DNA from: Bolinopsis microptera
Lineage: Eukaryota > Ctenophora > Tentaculata > Lobata > Bolinopsidae
Reading direction: 5' to 3'
NCBI RefSeq assembly: GCF_026151205.1
Contig: NC_087075.1
Location: forward strand, 8,049,303-8,113,302
Length of the DNA stretch: 64,000 nt
The translations under genes and the position numbers were made by a program. The notes beneath the pieces were generated by a model. The model did no database searches, had not been told where the DNA came from, and worked only from the letters and a program-made list of their open reading frames with translations. Positions 21,746 through 32,205 of this stretch are shown one piece after another; the stretch's first letter is position 1; every line of letters begins with the position of its first letter.

Positions 21746-22295
21746 CAAACACCAGTTTAATTGTGATATGTGACCCAGAACATTATTAGAGATATTATAA
21801 TTCCATATTTGAAGCTCGACTTCAAAAATTGATACCACAGCTTTGATAGAAATTAGGATTGTTGTCGCAGACGGTGTCGAATGTAGAGTAGAGGTACCCT
21901 GGTCTGGCTACATATATCCTGTCACAGTATGGACAATGGAATACTATGTAACTCTCAACTAACAGTATGCGTTTAATATCTCTACAGTACAGATTACAGT
22001 GGTTTGATGAACTCCTCCTCGTTTATGGAAACGAGTGTAGAATGATTTAGCAGGCTTGGTCCTAGTATCCAGTGATCTCTCGAGGTCTCCCACAAACGAG
22101 ATAAACCTCGTTCCTCTTAATCTGTAGATTGAGTAGCAAAATTTCCTCACGCCCCTTCAAGATATTATATGAAATAATCTATCATATTATTATGAGGAAA
22201 TAAATAGGAATATTAATATTTGACACACATACTTTATAGCTCATTTTCCTTTTGTCGCTTATTCAATAGTTGTCAATTTTCTCAAACAATTTGTC

Positions 22296-23267
22296 ATGAC
22301 AAAATCTCTATATCATGATGAGTACGGTAACAAAACTGCTCATGGTATTAAAAGTGATGCTATGCGGTACACTTGGGCCGGATACTATCTATTCGTCAGT
22401 GTCTCATCTTTTATAGGAGACACAACGATTCTCATAGCATCGATAAAGTACAAGGCCTTTAAGCTTCACCGGGTCATTATTGTCGTCATTCAGCACATAG
22501 CATTCTGTGACCTGATGGTATCTGCTTCCAACCATCTCCAAAGAATGGTCTCTATCATCTCTGATAAGTGGGTGTTAGGAAGCTTCTTCTGCTACTTGAA
22601 CTCCTATTCAGTGTACTTTTTAGGCGCAACGAGTTCACTTCTCATCTGTACTATGACAATCAGCAAGCTGCTCCAATTGAAATATCCCTTCAAATTTCGA
22701 GCAACCACTTCGAAGAAAGCACACTTGATCTGCGTGGCATGTTGGTTGCTAGGTTTCATCATACCTATAGTATACCTTCTCGTAGATAAAGATGATGTTT
22801 CCTTTTCGTATAGAGCCTATTCGTGCGGATATGGTTTCTCATCAGAGATTTGGCACTATCTGACGCCTTTTGCGATAGCACTAGTTTTATTTATTTCAAC
22901 ATGCCTGGTTGTATCAACCACCTTTTGTTTGCTGATTGAAGCCAGAAAAATCGTTTCGCAGTGCAGAAAAAGTTTGAAGTGGCAGGGGATCGTGACAACT
23001 ATCCTTACAGCCACAGTATTCTGCTTGTCCCTCCTACCCTACATTGCTTACCATATTGGGGACTTTATCGTTAGTGTAGAAGACAAGAGCAAGAGTTCAT
23101 TCCACACCACGTTTTATAGATTTGCATTCTCGGTCACAACTTTAAACACTATCAGCAACTTCTACATCTATAGTCTGACCGTCTCTAGCTTCAGAGCATT
23201 TATCCGGTCGAAGATGCACCTGTTTTATCAGTACATAACCAATTCAGAAACAAGTCATGGTAATTAA
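22296..23267 (+). CDS. Class A GPCR, copy 3
   Basis: 323 codons, intact, with the shared landmarks. Copy-specific changes include Ala196/Ala198 in TM5 (FAIALVLFIS), GDFIVS after TM6 and the C-terminal KMHLFYQY. Its downstream candidate intron has been enlarged to about 4.1 kb by nested transposons, with unknown effect on the transcript. Confidence 0.9.
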   Translation: MTKSLYHDEYGNKTAHGIKSDAMRYTWAGYYLFVSVSSFIGDTTILIASIKYKAFKLHRVIIVVIQHIAFCDLMVSASNHLQRMVSIISDKWVLGSFFCYLNSYSVYFLGATSSLLICTMTISKLLQLKYPFKFRATTSKKAHLICVACWLLGFIIPIVYLLVDKDDVSFSYRAYSCGYGFSSEIWHYLTPFAIALVLFISTCLVVSTTFCLLIEARKIVSQCRKSLKWQGIVTTILTATVFCLSLLPYIAYHIGDFIVSVEDKSKSSFHTTFYRFAFSVTTLNTISNFYIYSLTVSSFRAFIRSKMHLFYQYITNSETSHGN

Positions 23268-23432
23268 ATATTGATTTATTGATACTATAATATGTGTGTG
23301 TAGTCGTTTTACATTTGGTTGCAAATAGCGAGCTCTGTTATCAGCTGTTGTAACTTGCGATAAGAAGTGCTTGTCTTTTAGTGTGATCGTTGTGTAGCCT
23401 GTATACAAGAAATGTAAATTGGAATATACACG

Positions 23433-23908
23433 ATGCAGTACTCATACCATGAACATACGAAGCATTTGGTCGATGACCCCGATAATGATGATCTGTTTAG
23501 TGCCAGACATGCAGATCAGGTAGCGAGAGCTACAAACAGTGTTTTTAATGAAATGTGCCATGAACTGGATGTTAAGGAATACGGAGATCTAGTATTGAAA
23601 AACCTGAACAAGCGATCAGTTTCGAAAGAAAAACTGTGTGATTGGCTACAAACTGTTTGCTTCATTTTGAATCGTTATGCAGCTCCTCATTTGCAAATGG
23701 CTGCGGAGAGAGTAGATAAACAGAACAATTCATTAATCGCGGAGCAGAAAACTGTCATTGATTTGCAGAAGCAGCTCATTGAAAAGAAGGACGAAGAACT
23801 CAAGTCTGTCCAAACAACTGTGCAGACAGAGATGAAATCATATTCTTCTGCCCTGAAGAAGACTTGTGCAGCTGCTCTTACGCCAAAGAAGATCTGTACT
23901 GCAGTTAA
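23433..23908 (+). pseudogene. Retroelement ORF1, 5' part
   Basis: Starts MQYSYHEHTKHLVDDPDN and contains a heptad-like coiled-coil segment (AERVDKQNNSLIAEQKTVID, then LQKQLIEKKDEELKSV), expected of the trimerising part of ORF1 proteins. The frame is interrupted at TTAA 23905-23908 and continues at 26589 in register (GCA GTT AAG ACA ATA GCT). The rejoined frame would have 303 codons with no other stop. Confidence 0.75.
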
Positions 23909-26584
23909 CCCATTAGGGACGACGAGTTTTAAAGTTTGCCGATTTTGATGCCGTTTAACACACTAGGTCACTTTACAGCAAAAATGAGATATCCAAAAAA
24001 GCTAATCTGTATCTCGTTTACTTTAAAAGATACAGCTATGGTCGCATACGACCCACTCGTCCGGGTCGCAAACGACCCATCACGGTTTTTCGGCTTTAAC
24101 TTCTGAAACAAAGACGTTAGGATAAAATAAAATAAAAAGCATAAGTTGAAAACATATGGTCAATACTGTGTGACTCTAACTTTTTAAAATAAAGAATTTG
24201 GGTCATTAACGACCCACTCGGCTCACTTGCTTATTACTACATATGTCCATGTAACTTCTTGAATTCAGCCTAAAGCATGACATCATAAGTTCAAATCGCC
24301 TCTCAGCAAGTGATAATCATCATAAACTGCGAAAAATCGGTTAAATGGGTCATTAGCGACCCACTAAGACCACAAAATTGATTAATTAAATATAATGTTG
24401 TCAAACTTTTACAAATATTAGTATAAAAACATGATATATCTTGGTCATTACTCCTGTACGTTGATTTAACTTTTAAAATCGATCAACTGGGTCAATAACG
24501 ACCCACTCGGAAGTTGAACCACCTCATCAATTATTATCAGTATCATGCTGTTCCACCATCAAGAAAGACACTCGTAGGTCTTAATTCCACGCAAACCACG
24601 GGTGGCTGACTACTAGCCCTTCTGAGATCTGGAGTCTCACGGTAATCTGCAGATCACGTCACCCAATGACTGACGAATAATGGGCAGAATTGGATTGATA
24701 GGTAGGTGAGTTTATCAGCTGTTAGTACACGACCGTATAATGTCGTGAGACAGCAAACAACATGCCTATCTTTTCCCGATTCCTAGAACGTCCAAGAAGA
24801 ACTATACAACTGCTGGATTCAGATTTCAGATGGCTGCATCTACTCTCTTCGCAGCTCCCTTTCTTTACTTCTTAGGGGCCGTTCATATATTACGTAATCA
24901 CTTATTGGACAATTTTTACGCCCCCCCCCCACCACATAGCTATTATGTCAAAATGACACAAGCTTAATCATTTGGAAACTCCCCTCCCTCTCGGCCGATT
25001 ACGTAATACTTGTTTTCGTTTTGAAAGCTGCCTCGTTGTTGCGGGGTTTGTTACCCAAAACGAGGTAGTTGTCTGAGAGATTGCAGGTTGCAGCACCGCC
25101 AGCCAAATGGGGGGGGGGGGGGGGGGGGCTTTTTCCTTGTCCTTCTTCACAGAGCTGTAGATGTAGCCATCTGAATGCAGCAGTTGTTTAGTTATTCTCG
25201 TACTTTCTAGGAATGAAAAAAACATATTGGCATGTTGGATTAGAATATGCAATTTGACCACTCGTCTTTCAGTATTTACCCAAGGTTACATGATATCTCG
25301 TATACTTCGTTCAGGGGATTTTTCTTGAGTGACATGATCTGATCACCGTGGGACCCTGGGTCTCAAGCGGTGGGTTGTAGCAGGTCGTTTACCAAGATTC
25401 GAAATTGACGAAAAAGGTAACAGAATCTAATAAGCAACAACAACAGCATGGCTATTACCTAGCAAGTTAGGAACGAGGACCGATTCCTTTTCTTTTGCGG
25501 CACGGCCACGGTCCTTTCGGTACAGATTTCCACGCACCATAGTATTATAGTCAGGACGCAACTCCAGGCATATTATGCAGTAGTGTTATTCTCGCAGCTC
25601 TTTGATGAGTGATGACGGCCCTTCAGTTGGCCCTGGATCTCAGAAGGGCTAGTAGTCAGCCACCCGTGGTTTGCGTGGAATTAAGACCTACGAGTGTCTT
25701 TCTTGATGGTGGAACAGCATGATACTGATAATAATTGATGAGGTGGTTCAACTTCCGAGTGGGTCGTTATTGACCCAGTTGATCGATTTTAAAAGTTAAA
25801 TCAACGTACAGGAGTAATGACCAAGATATATCATGTTTTTATACTAATATTTGTAAAAGTTTGACAACATTATATTTAATTAATCAATTTTGTGGTCCTA
25901 GTGGGTCGCTAATGACCCATTTAACCGATTTTTCGCAGTTAATGATGATTATCACTTGCTGAGAGGCGATTTTGAACTTATGATGTCATGCTTTAGGCTG
26001 AATTCAAGAAGTTACATGGACATATGTAGTAATAAGCAAGTGAGCCGAGTGGGTCGTTAATGACCCAAATTCTTTATTTTTAAAAAGTTAGAGTTACACA
26101 GTATTGACCATATGTTTTTAACTTATGCTACAGTTTTTATTTTATCCTAACGTCTTTGTTTCAGAAGTTAAAGCCGAAAAACCGTGATGGGTCGTTTGCG
26201 ACCCGGACGAGTGGGTCGTATGCGACCGCAGTTAGTAAACAGCGTCTAGCTCTGTTTGTGAACATCTGATTATCACGGGCTTTTCATATGTCTCAAGGAA
26301 ATCGTTGCCCGCAACTATTTTGTCCTCAACAAAATAAGCCTACATAAAGTTTTAATGTCCCAATCAAGGCAAGAAGTAAAGTGAAATATTTTCCAATTAT
26401 GACGACTAATTAGCCTAATTATTTAGTTGTTAGTAATTAATTGGGTCTCGACTGGAAAGTCAATAATGTAGCCCAATAAATTTTGAGCATATGTGCGAAA
26501 GATTCGTTGCGTTTAGTATTATGGTTTGTCCTCTATAGCCTCTAGAAAAGGTGGGTCGTAAACGACCCTATCGTCCCTAATGGG
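23909..26584. mobile_element. piggyBac-like TTAA element (C) with long inverted arms
   Basis: 2676 bp bounded by TTAA on both sides (23905-23908, 26585-26588). It starts CCCATTAGGGACG and ends CGTCCCTAATGGG. CCC-type termini with a TTAA duplication are the hallmark of piggyBac-type transposition. Inner arms of about 600 bp (about 24040-24632 and 25630-26226) are inverted copies and carry paired half-sites GGGTCN(4-6)CGACCC. The central 1 kb has a long G run (25111-25128) and no recognisable transposase, so this is non-autonomous. Confidence 0.8.
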
Positions 26585-26588
26585 TTAA

Positions 26589-27024
26589 GACAATAGCTGA
26601 AAAGGATGAAAGAAGTAGAAACGTCGTAATCTACGGAATAAGTGAATCCGACGGCGAGAAGTTAGAAAACAAAGTTGCTGAAGTTCTTGGTGAGATAAAC
26701 GAGAAACCTTCATTTCGTGACTGTTGTAGAGTTGGTTTGAAGAGAGCCGGCACATTAATACGACCTACTAAACTATCTCTAAATAGCTCTGATATGGTTA
26801 CTCAGGTGCTGCGAAAAGCGAAACTACTACGCACAAAAGAGGGCTATAAAAGTATCTACATATGCCCAGACAGATCAGTGGAAGAAAGGAGAGCTTACAA
26901 GAAGCTCTGGGAGGAATTGAAAGAGAAGAGGAAAGCAGAGCCTAACAGAGTTCATTTCATAAGGAACAATAAGATTGTCAGCTCTGAGAAGAACAGTGTA
27001 TCAGCCTCGTCTGAAGAAATTTGA
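26589..27024 (+). pseudogene. Retroelement ORF1, 3' part (RNA-binding domain)
   Basis: Reads DERSRNVVIYGISESDG, later CCRVGLKRAG, then VLRKAKLLRTKEGYKSIYIC and PDRSVEERRAYKKLWEELKE, ending RVHFIRNNKIVS. This order (RRM-like fold, then basic C-terminal domain) is typical of ORF1 proteins of CR1/L2-like non-LTR elements, which bind the element RNA. The last segment is followed by a stop at 27022-27024. Confidence 0.8.
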
Positions 27025-27341
27025 ACTGTTTCACATTCTTCACCACACATTCATTTTATCACAATTTTGTTTCACACTTTTAAAAATCATATCGGGGCCA
27101 TATAATTGCGGGCACGTTTTACTGTGCAGTACCGTGTTTGGTCTCCCGTCAGATTTTACAGACGGGGCAATAATTTATTCGAGTTTATTTCATACGTTGT
27201 AATTGCTGTACTCTGTAAAGTTTGAAAAGTATTTAATAAAAAAAAATCTATTAACCCTGTTGTCTTGACAGCAGGATTATAATTAAATCTAGATACGGAT
27301 ATTTTACATTAGTGAGGTTTTTGTACAGTTTCTTTTTTCAG

Positions 27342-27421
27342 GAGGAAGGGCGAGTGGCACAGCAAGCACAGAAGCGAACACTGGAAATGTGAATGAAGGT
27401 AGTCAACAAACACCAGTTTAA
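27342..27421 (+). CDS. Candidate alternative 3' exon of GPCR copy 3
   Basis: Acceptor TTTCTTTTTTCAG, donor at 23260. Reads GGRASGTASTEANTGNVNE then GSQQTPV and stop. The implied intron (23260-27341) contains the whole nested insertion. Confidence 0.45.
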
Positions 27422-27941
27422 TTGTGATACGTGACCCAGAACATTATTAGAGATATTATAATACCATATTTGAAGCTCGACTTCAAATATTGATACCACA
27501 GCTTTGATAGAAATTAGGATCGTTGTCGCAGACGGTGTCGAATGTAAAGTAGAGGTACCCTGGTCTGGCTACATATATCCTGTCACAGTATGGACAATGG
27601 AATACTATGTAACTCTCAACTAACAGTATGCGTTTAATATCTCTACAGTACAGATTACAGTGGTTTGATGAACTCCGCCTCGTTTATGGAAACGAGTGTA
27701 GAATGATTTAGCAGGCTTGGTCCTAGTATCCAGTGATCTCTCGAGTTAAACCTCGCTCCTCTTAATCTGTAGATTGAGTAGCAAAATTGCCTCACGCCCC
27801 CCTCAAGATATTATATGAAATAATCTATCATATCATTATGAGGAAATAAATAGGAATATTAATATTTGACACACATAATTTATAGCTCATTTTCCTTTTG
27901 TTGCTCATTCAATAATTGTCAATTTTCTCAATCAATTTGTC

Positions 27942-28913
27942 ATGACAACAACCCTATATCATGATGAGTACGGTAACGAAACTGCTTATGGGGTTAAAAG
28001 TGATGCCATACGATACACTTGGGCCGGATACTATCTATTCGTCATTGTCTCATCTTTTATAGGAGACACAACGATTCTCATAGCATCGATAAAGTACAAA
28101 GCCTTTAAGCTTCACCGGGTCATCATTGTCGTCATTCAGCACATAGCATTCTGTGACCTGATGGTATCTGCTTCCAACCATCTCCAAAGAATGGTCTCTA
28201 TCATCTCTGATAAGTGGGTGTTAGGAAGCTTCTTCTGCTACTTGAACTCCTATTCAGTGTTCTTTTTAGGCGGAACGAGTTCACTTCTTATCTGTATTAT
28301 GACAACCAGCAAGCTGCTCCAATTGAAATATCCCTTCAAATTTCGAGCAACCACTTCGAAGAAAGCACACTTGATCTGCGTGGCATGTTGGTTGCTAGGT
28401 TTCATCATACCTATAGTACTCCTTCTCGTAGATAAAGATGATGTTTCCTTTTCGTATAGAGCCTATTCGTGCACATATGGTTTCTCATCAGAGATTTGGC
28501 GCTATCTGACGCCTTTTGTGATAGTGCTAATTGTATTTATTTCGACATGCCTGGTTGTATTAACCACCTTTTGTTTGCTGATTGAAGCCAGAAAAATCGT
28601 TTCGCAGAGCAGAAAAAGTTTGAAGTGGCAGGGGATCGTGACTACTGTCCTTACAGCCACAGTATTTTGCTTGTCCCTCCTACCCTTATTTGCTTACCAT
28701 ATTGGGGGATTTTTTATTAGTGTAGAAGACAAGAGCAAAAGTTCATTCCACACCACGTTTTATAGATTTGCAGTCTCGGTCACATCTTTAAACACCATGA
28801 GCAACTTCTACATCTATAGTCTGACCGTGTCTAGCTTCAGAGCATTTGTCCGGTCGAAGATGCAGCTGTCTTATCAGTACATAACCAATTCGGAAACAAG
28901 TCATGGTAATTAA
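27942..28913 (+). CDS. Class A GPCR, copy 4
   Basis: 323 codons, intact; closest to copy 1 (shares the FLGGTSSLLICIM TM3 and YSCTYG loop). N12 is kept in GNETAYG, so the glycosylation sequon becomes N-E-T. Same missing DRY and SNFYIY TM7. It is the last copy of the array. Confidence 0.9.
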   Translation: MTTTLYHDEYGNETAYGVKSDAIRYTWAGYYLFVIVSSFIGDTTILIASIKYKAFKLHRVIIVVIQHIAFCDLMVSASNHLQRMVSIISDKWVLGSFFCYLNSYSVFFLGGTSSLLICIMTTSKLLQLKYPFKFRATTSKKAHLICVACWLLGFIIPIVLLLVDKDDVSFSYRAYSCTYGFSSEIWRYLTPFVIVLIVFISTCLVVLTTFCLLIEARKIVSQSRKSLKWQGIVTTVLTATVFCLSLLPLFAYHIGGFFISVEDKSKSSFHTTFYRFAVSVTSLNTMSNFYIYSLTVSSFRAFVRSKMQLSYQYITNSETSHGN

Positions 28914-29036
28914 ATATTGATTTATTGATATTATAATATTTATTTATTAACCCTGTTGTCTTGACAGCAGGATTAAAATTAAATCTAGGTACGGATATTT
29001 TACATTAATGAGGTTTTTTTACAGTTTTTTTTTCAG

Positions 29037-29134
29037 GAGGAAGTGCAACAACCGAACCGGACCGAGGAAGGGCGAGAACTGCAGGACTGAACACTGGAAA
29101 TGTGAATGAAGGTAGTCAACAAACACCAGTTTAA
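29037..29134 (+). CDS. Candidate alternative 3' exon of GPCR copy 4
   Basis: Acceptor TTTTTTTTTCAG, donor at 28906, intron 131 bp. Reads as copy 2 (GGSATTEPDRGRARTAGLN...) but continues to NEGSQQTPV before the stop. Confidence 0.5.
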
Positions 29135-29145
29135 TTGTGATACGA

Positions 29146-30560
29146 TGACACAGAAGAAATTTCAAGAACAATGACAATGTCAAATTTTGATATCTGGAAT
29201 GTTTGCAAAAATCGTAACTTAATTGCAAAATAAATAAGCGCAAAATTTAGCTTATTACTCCTACATAAACTATGCTACAGATGTTTAAAACCGTACCAAT
29301 GTTTCGTGAACAATCTGTTCAAGCTTTTATTATGTAACGTTGATTAACTGATAAGTGTTAAGGTGGTGTCTTTCGAATTAATCCCACCAAGAGTACACAT
29401 TTTTCTTATCTTAAATCCTATTAAAAATTAGAAAATTTAAAAAAAACATGTGTGCGTGACGTGTGTGGAAAAATATTTTGAATTTGGAAAAATATTTTAA
29501 ATTTCTACTTTTATAGACCAAATATTATTTCTGATAGAGAATATACCATCATATTATTGAGTATTATCCATGCATGACTATGTAAGCGAAAAACATCGAT
29601 AATTTATTTTTCATGTTTCAATTTTCCCCAAAAAATATATGTGAGCTCCCTTTACATAGTGTGCTAATAACACGTTATTGAGTTTTGCTCCTGAAATATC
29701 ATCGCTATTGTCTTATCGTTTTTAAAGTATCTCATTATGCTTAATTATAAAAACTTTTCTATCGTAATCAACATTCCAGTTAATAAACCTTATCTTTAAA
29801 ATTTGAGTTAGCTTAGGTCATTTGTTCAGAATTCTGATTATGATTAGGACATTTTATGTGATCTTGTTTTATAGTTAGTTGTTTGTGATTATTTTTTCAT
29901 CTTTGAAGTTAAAATGCATTTTCAATTATATCTCTTACAAACCACCACCAATAACGACATGAATAAAATCCCATTTTTATCGATTTGTGAATTTATATCT
30001 CTCTTTGGTCGTTTGTCCTGTGCCACATTTAATTAGATATTTTGATCATTACATATTATTAATAAGTAATATGTAGGTAGTATTATTAAAAATGATGATA
30101 ATTTTGATCGTTAATCTTATTTTACTTCTTTACTCTTGTAACTTGACAGGAGGAAGCTGATCTATGACAGTCAGCGACGGTAATATATTTGAAATAAAAT
30201 GAATCTTTATAGTTACAAGATCATTTTATACATTCCTGAAATATCAGAAGACCTCAGCTAAGTGTGTTATAACACAACCACGTCACATAATTCCATATAA
30301 TTTCACTCAACAATACGAGATTATAATGTATGGTGTATTATAATGTAGATACCTGAAATACACAGGGTAATGTATCTCAACCCAACCTACCCAGTGTAAT
30401 TTGAAACCATTACCCTCGTTCTAATGTTTGGTTACCTTGGCAACCTGATAGAGACCGTGATATAATGTAAATAGTTCTAATTCTTCACGGATCCTAACAA
30501 TTTAGAGTTATATTTTAAAGAAGTTGTTTGTTTAAATCAATATTATTTGTAGAAGTGGAG
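29146..30560. other. Non-coding, very AT-rich
   Basis: No gene or clear repeat; array similarity has ended. Confidence 0.3.
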
Positions 30561-30574
30561 GACAGTACTCTAGT

Positions 30575-31005
30575 CACTGGGTAGTCAATGTGTAGTCAAT
30601 GTGTAGCCACTGTGTAGTCACTTTGTAGTCACTGGGTAGTCACTGTGTAGTCAATGTGCAGTCAATGTGCAGCCACTTTGTAGTCACTGGGAGTCACTGT
30701 GAAGTCACTGGGTAGTCACTGTGTAGTCACTGGGTAGTCACTGTGTAGTCAATGTGCAGCCACTGTGTAGTCACTTTGTAGTCACTATGTAGTCACTATG
30801 TAGTCACTACGTAGTCACTATGTAGTCACTATGTAGTCACTATGTAGTCACTATGTAGTCACTGGGTAGTCACTAGTCACTGGGCAGTCACTGTGTAGTC
30901 ACTGGGTAGTCACTATGAGGTCACCATGTAGTCACTGGGTAGTCACTATGTAGTCACTGGGTAGTCACTGGGTAGTCACTGGGTAGTCACTGGGTAGTCA
31001 CTGTC
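30575..31005. repeat. 11-bp minisatellite, GTAGTCACTGG
   Basis: About 38 imperfect copies of GTAGTCACTRN with variants (CAATGTGCAGTC, CACTATGTAGT). Confidence 0.9.
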
Positions 31006-31332
31006 CCACAAAACAAAATTGACCTCACATTATTATGAAAACTTCAGTGGAACTAAAATCTGTACCAATTTTAGGGGAGTATGTTGGCCAAAATGTTCGT
31101 TTTCAAGGAAATTTTAAGGCATATGGTCGTAAATTGTCGTAACTTTTTTTGGCGATTTCTTCAAATAGATGGTTTTAGCTTTAAATGTACAGGCTAATTG
31201 TTATATAAGACAAGAGAAACGCTATCTCAGGACGAGAGGAGGATTAGGACTCCTCGGACGACATTCTTACTACATTAATTTTGTAACGTCCTCAATAAAT
31301 GGTATAGATTTGTAGTTTTGTAATTAGTATAC
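31006..31332. other. Non-coding spacer
   Basis: Nothing recognisable. Confidence 0.3.
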
Positions 31333-31446
31333 ACGTCGCAGTTCTGTCGCAGTTCTGTCGCAGATCTGTCGCAGTTCTGTCGCAGTTCTGTCGCAGTTCT
31401 GTCGCAGTTCTGTCGCAGCTCTGTCGCAGTTCTGTCGCAGTTTGTT
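31333..31446. repeat. 11-bp minisatellite, CAGTTCTGTCG
   Basis: About ten nearly perfect tandem copies. It lies just downstream (minus strand) of the ankyrin gene stop. Confidence 0.9.
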
Positions 31447-31612
31447 GCCGACATACTAATGTATGACACTTATTTTGGTATCACGGAAAGTGCTTGGCTG
31501 CTTGCCAATTGCTGAAAAATTACCAACAAAGAAAACTTACATTGAGGCTTGTCTGATATGTCTGTCGAACTAGAGGCTGAAATGTTGATATTGTTAATAT
31601 AGCTAGTGTTCA

Positions 31613-32205
31613 TTATACATTATAGACGGTATACATGCTACCTTTAGTGACGGGTCTAGTTAAGGAGAGGAGCTGGTTAATGTTACCTTTAGTGACGGGT
31701 CTAGTTAAGGAGAGGAGCTGGTTAATGTTACCTTTAGTGACGGGTCTAGTTAAGGAGAGGAGCTGGTTAATGTTACCTTTAGTGACGGGTCTAGTTAAGG
31801 AGAGGAGCTGGTTAATGTTACCTTTAGTGACGGGTCTAGTTAAGGAGAGGAGCTGGTTAATGTTACCTTTAGTGACGGGTCTAGTTAAGGAGAGGAGCTG
31901 GTTAATGTTACCTTTAGTGACGGGTCTAGTTAAGGAGAGGAGCTGGTTAATGTTACCTTTAGTGACGGGTCTAGTTAAGGAGAGGAGCTGGTTAATGTTA
32001 CCTTTAGTGACGGGTCTAGTTAAGGAGAGGAGCTGGTTAATGCTACCTTTAGTGACGGGTCTAGTTAAGGAAGGGAGCTGGTTAATGTTACCTTTAGTGA
32101 CGGGTCTAGTTAAGGAGAGGAGCTGGTCGTGTCTTCTCCTCTCTCCTTGCTCTAAGACCTTGTAGCGGGACGAGATACTACTGCTGCTGGTTACCCTTTC
32201 TTGCT
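31613..32205 (-). CDS. Ankyrin gene exon 5 (repeat tail and stop)
   Basis: Acceptor CGACCTCCCAG; joins in phase (CTA G|AG CAA). Stop at 31613-31615. Confidence 0.5.

Larger units (their letters stand above)
23285..27247 (+). mobile_element. ORF1-only retroelement inserted downstream of GPCR copy 3
   Basis: About 3.95 kb absent from the equivalent position of copies 2 and 4 (between ATACTATAATAT and TTATTAACCCTG). After removing the nested TTAA element it is about 1.28 kb: leader, ORF1 and a 3' tail ending AATAAAAAAAAA. No ORF2 is present, so it is either an internal deletion or a half-element mobilised in trans. Target duplication is not clear. Confidence 0.7.
17590..29145 (+). repeat. Tandem array of four GPCR gene units, 1728-bp unit
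   Basis: Start codons lie at 17836, 20568, 22296 and 27942. The spacing of copies 2 and 3 is 1728 bp. The larger spacings are explained by insertions of about 1.0 kb (copy 1 to 2) and about 3.95 kb (copy 3 to 4). Flanks as well as genes are conserved: about 240 bp before each ATG and about 500 bp after each gene. After copy 4 the similarity stops near 29145, marking the array end. Confidence 0.9.

Noticed and set aside
25111-25128. G run as a regulatory G-quadruplex
   Set aside because: A single homopolymer inside a transposon; length is unreliable in assemblies.
31635-32165. 176-codon plus-strand frame of 15-aa repeats
   Set aside because: The minus strand joins the same repeat to an ankyrin gene with matching splice phase; no exon context exists on the plus strand.
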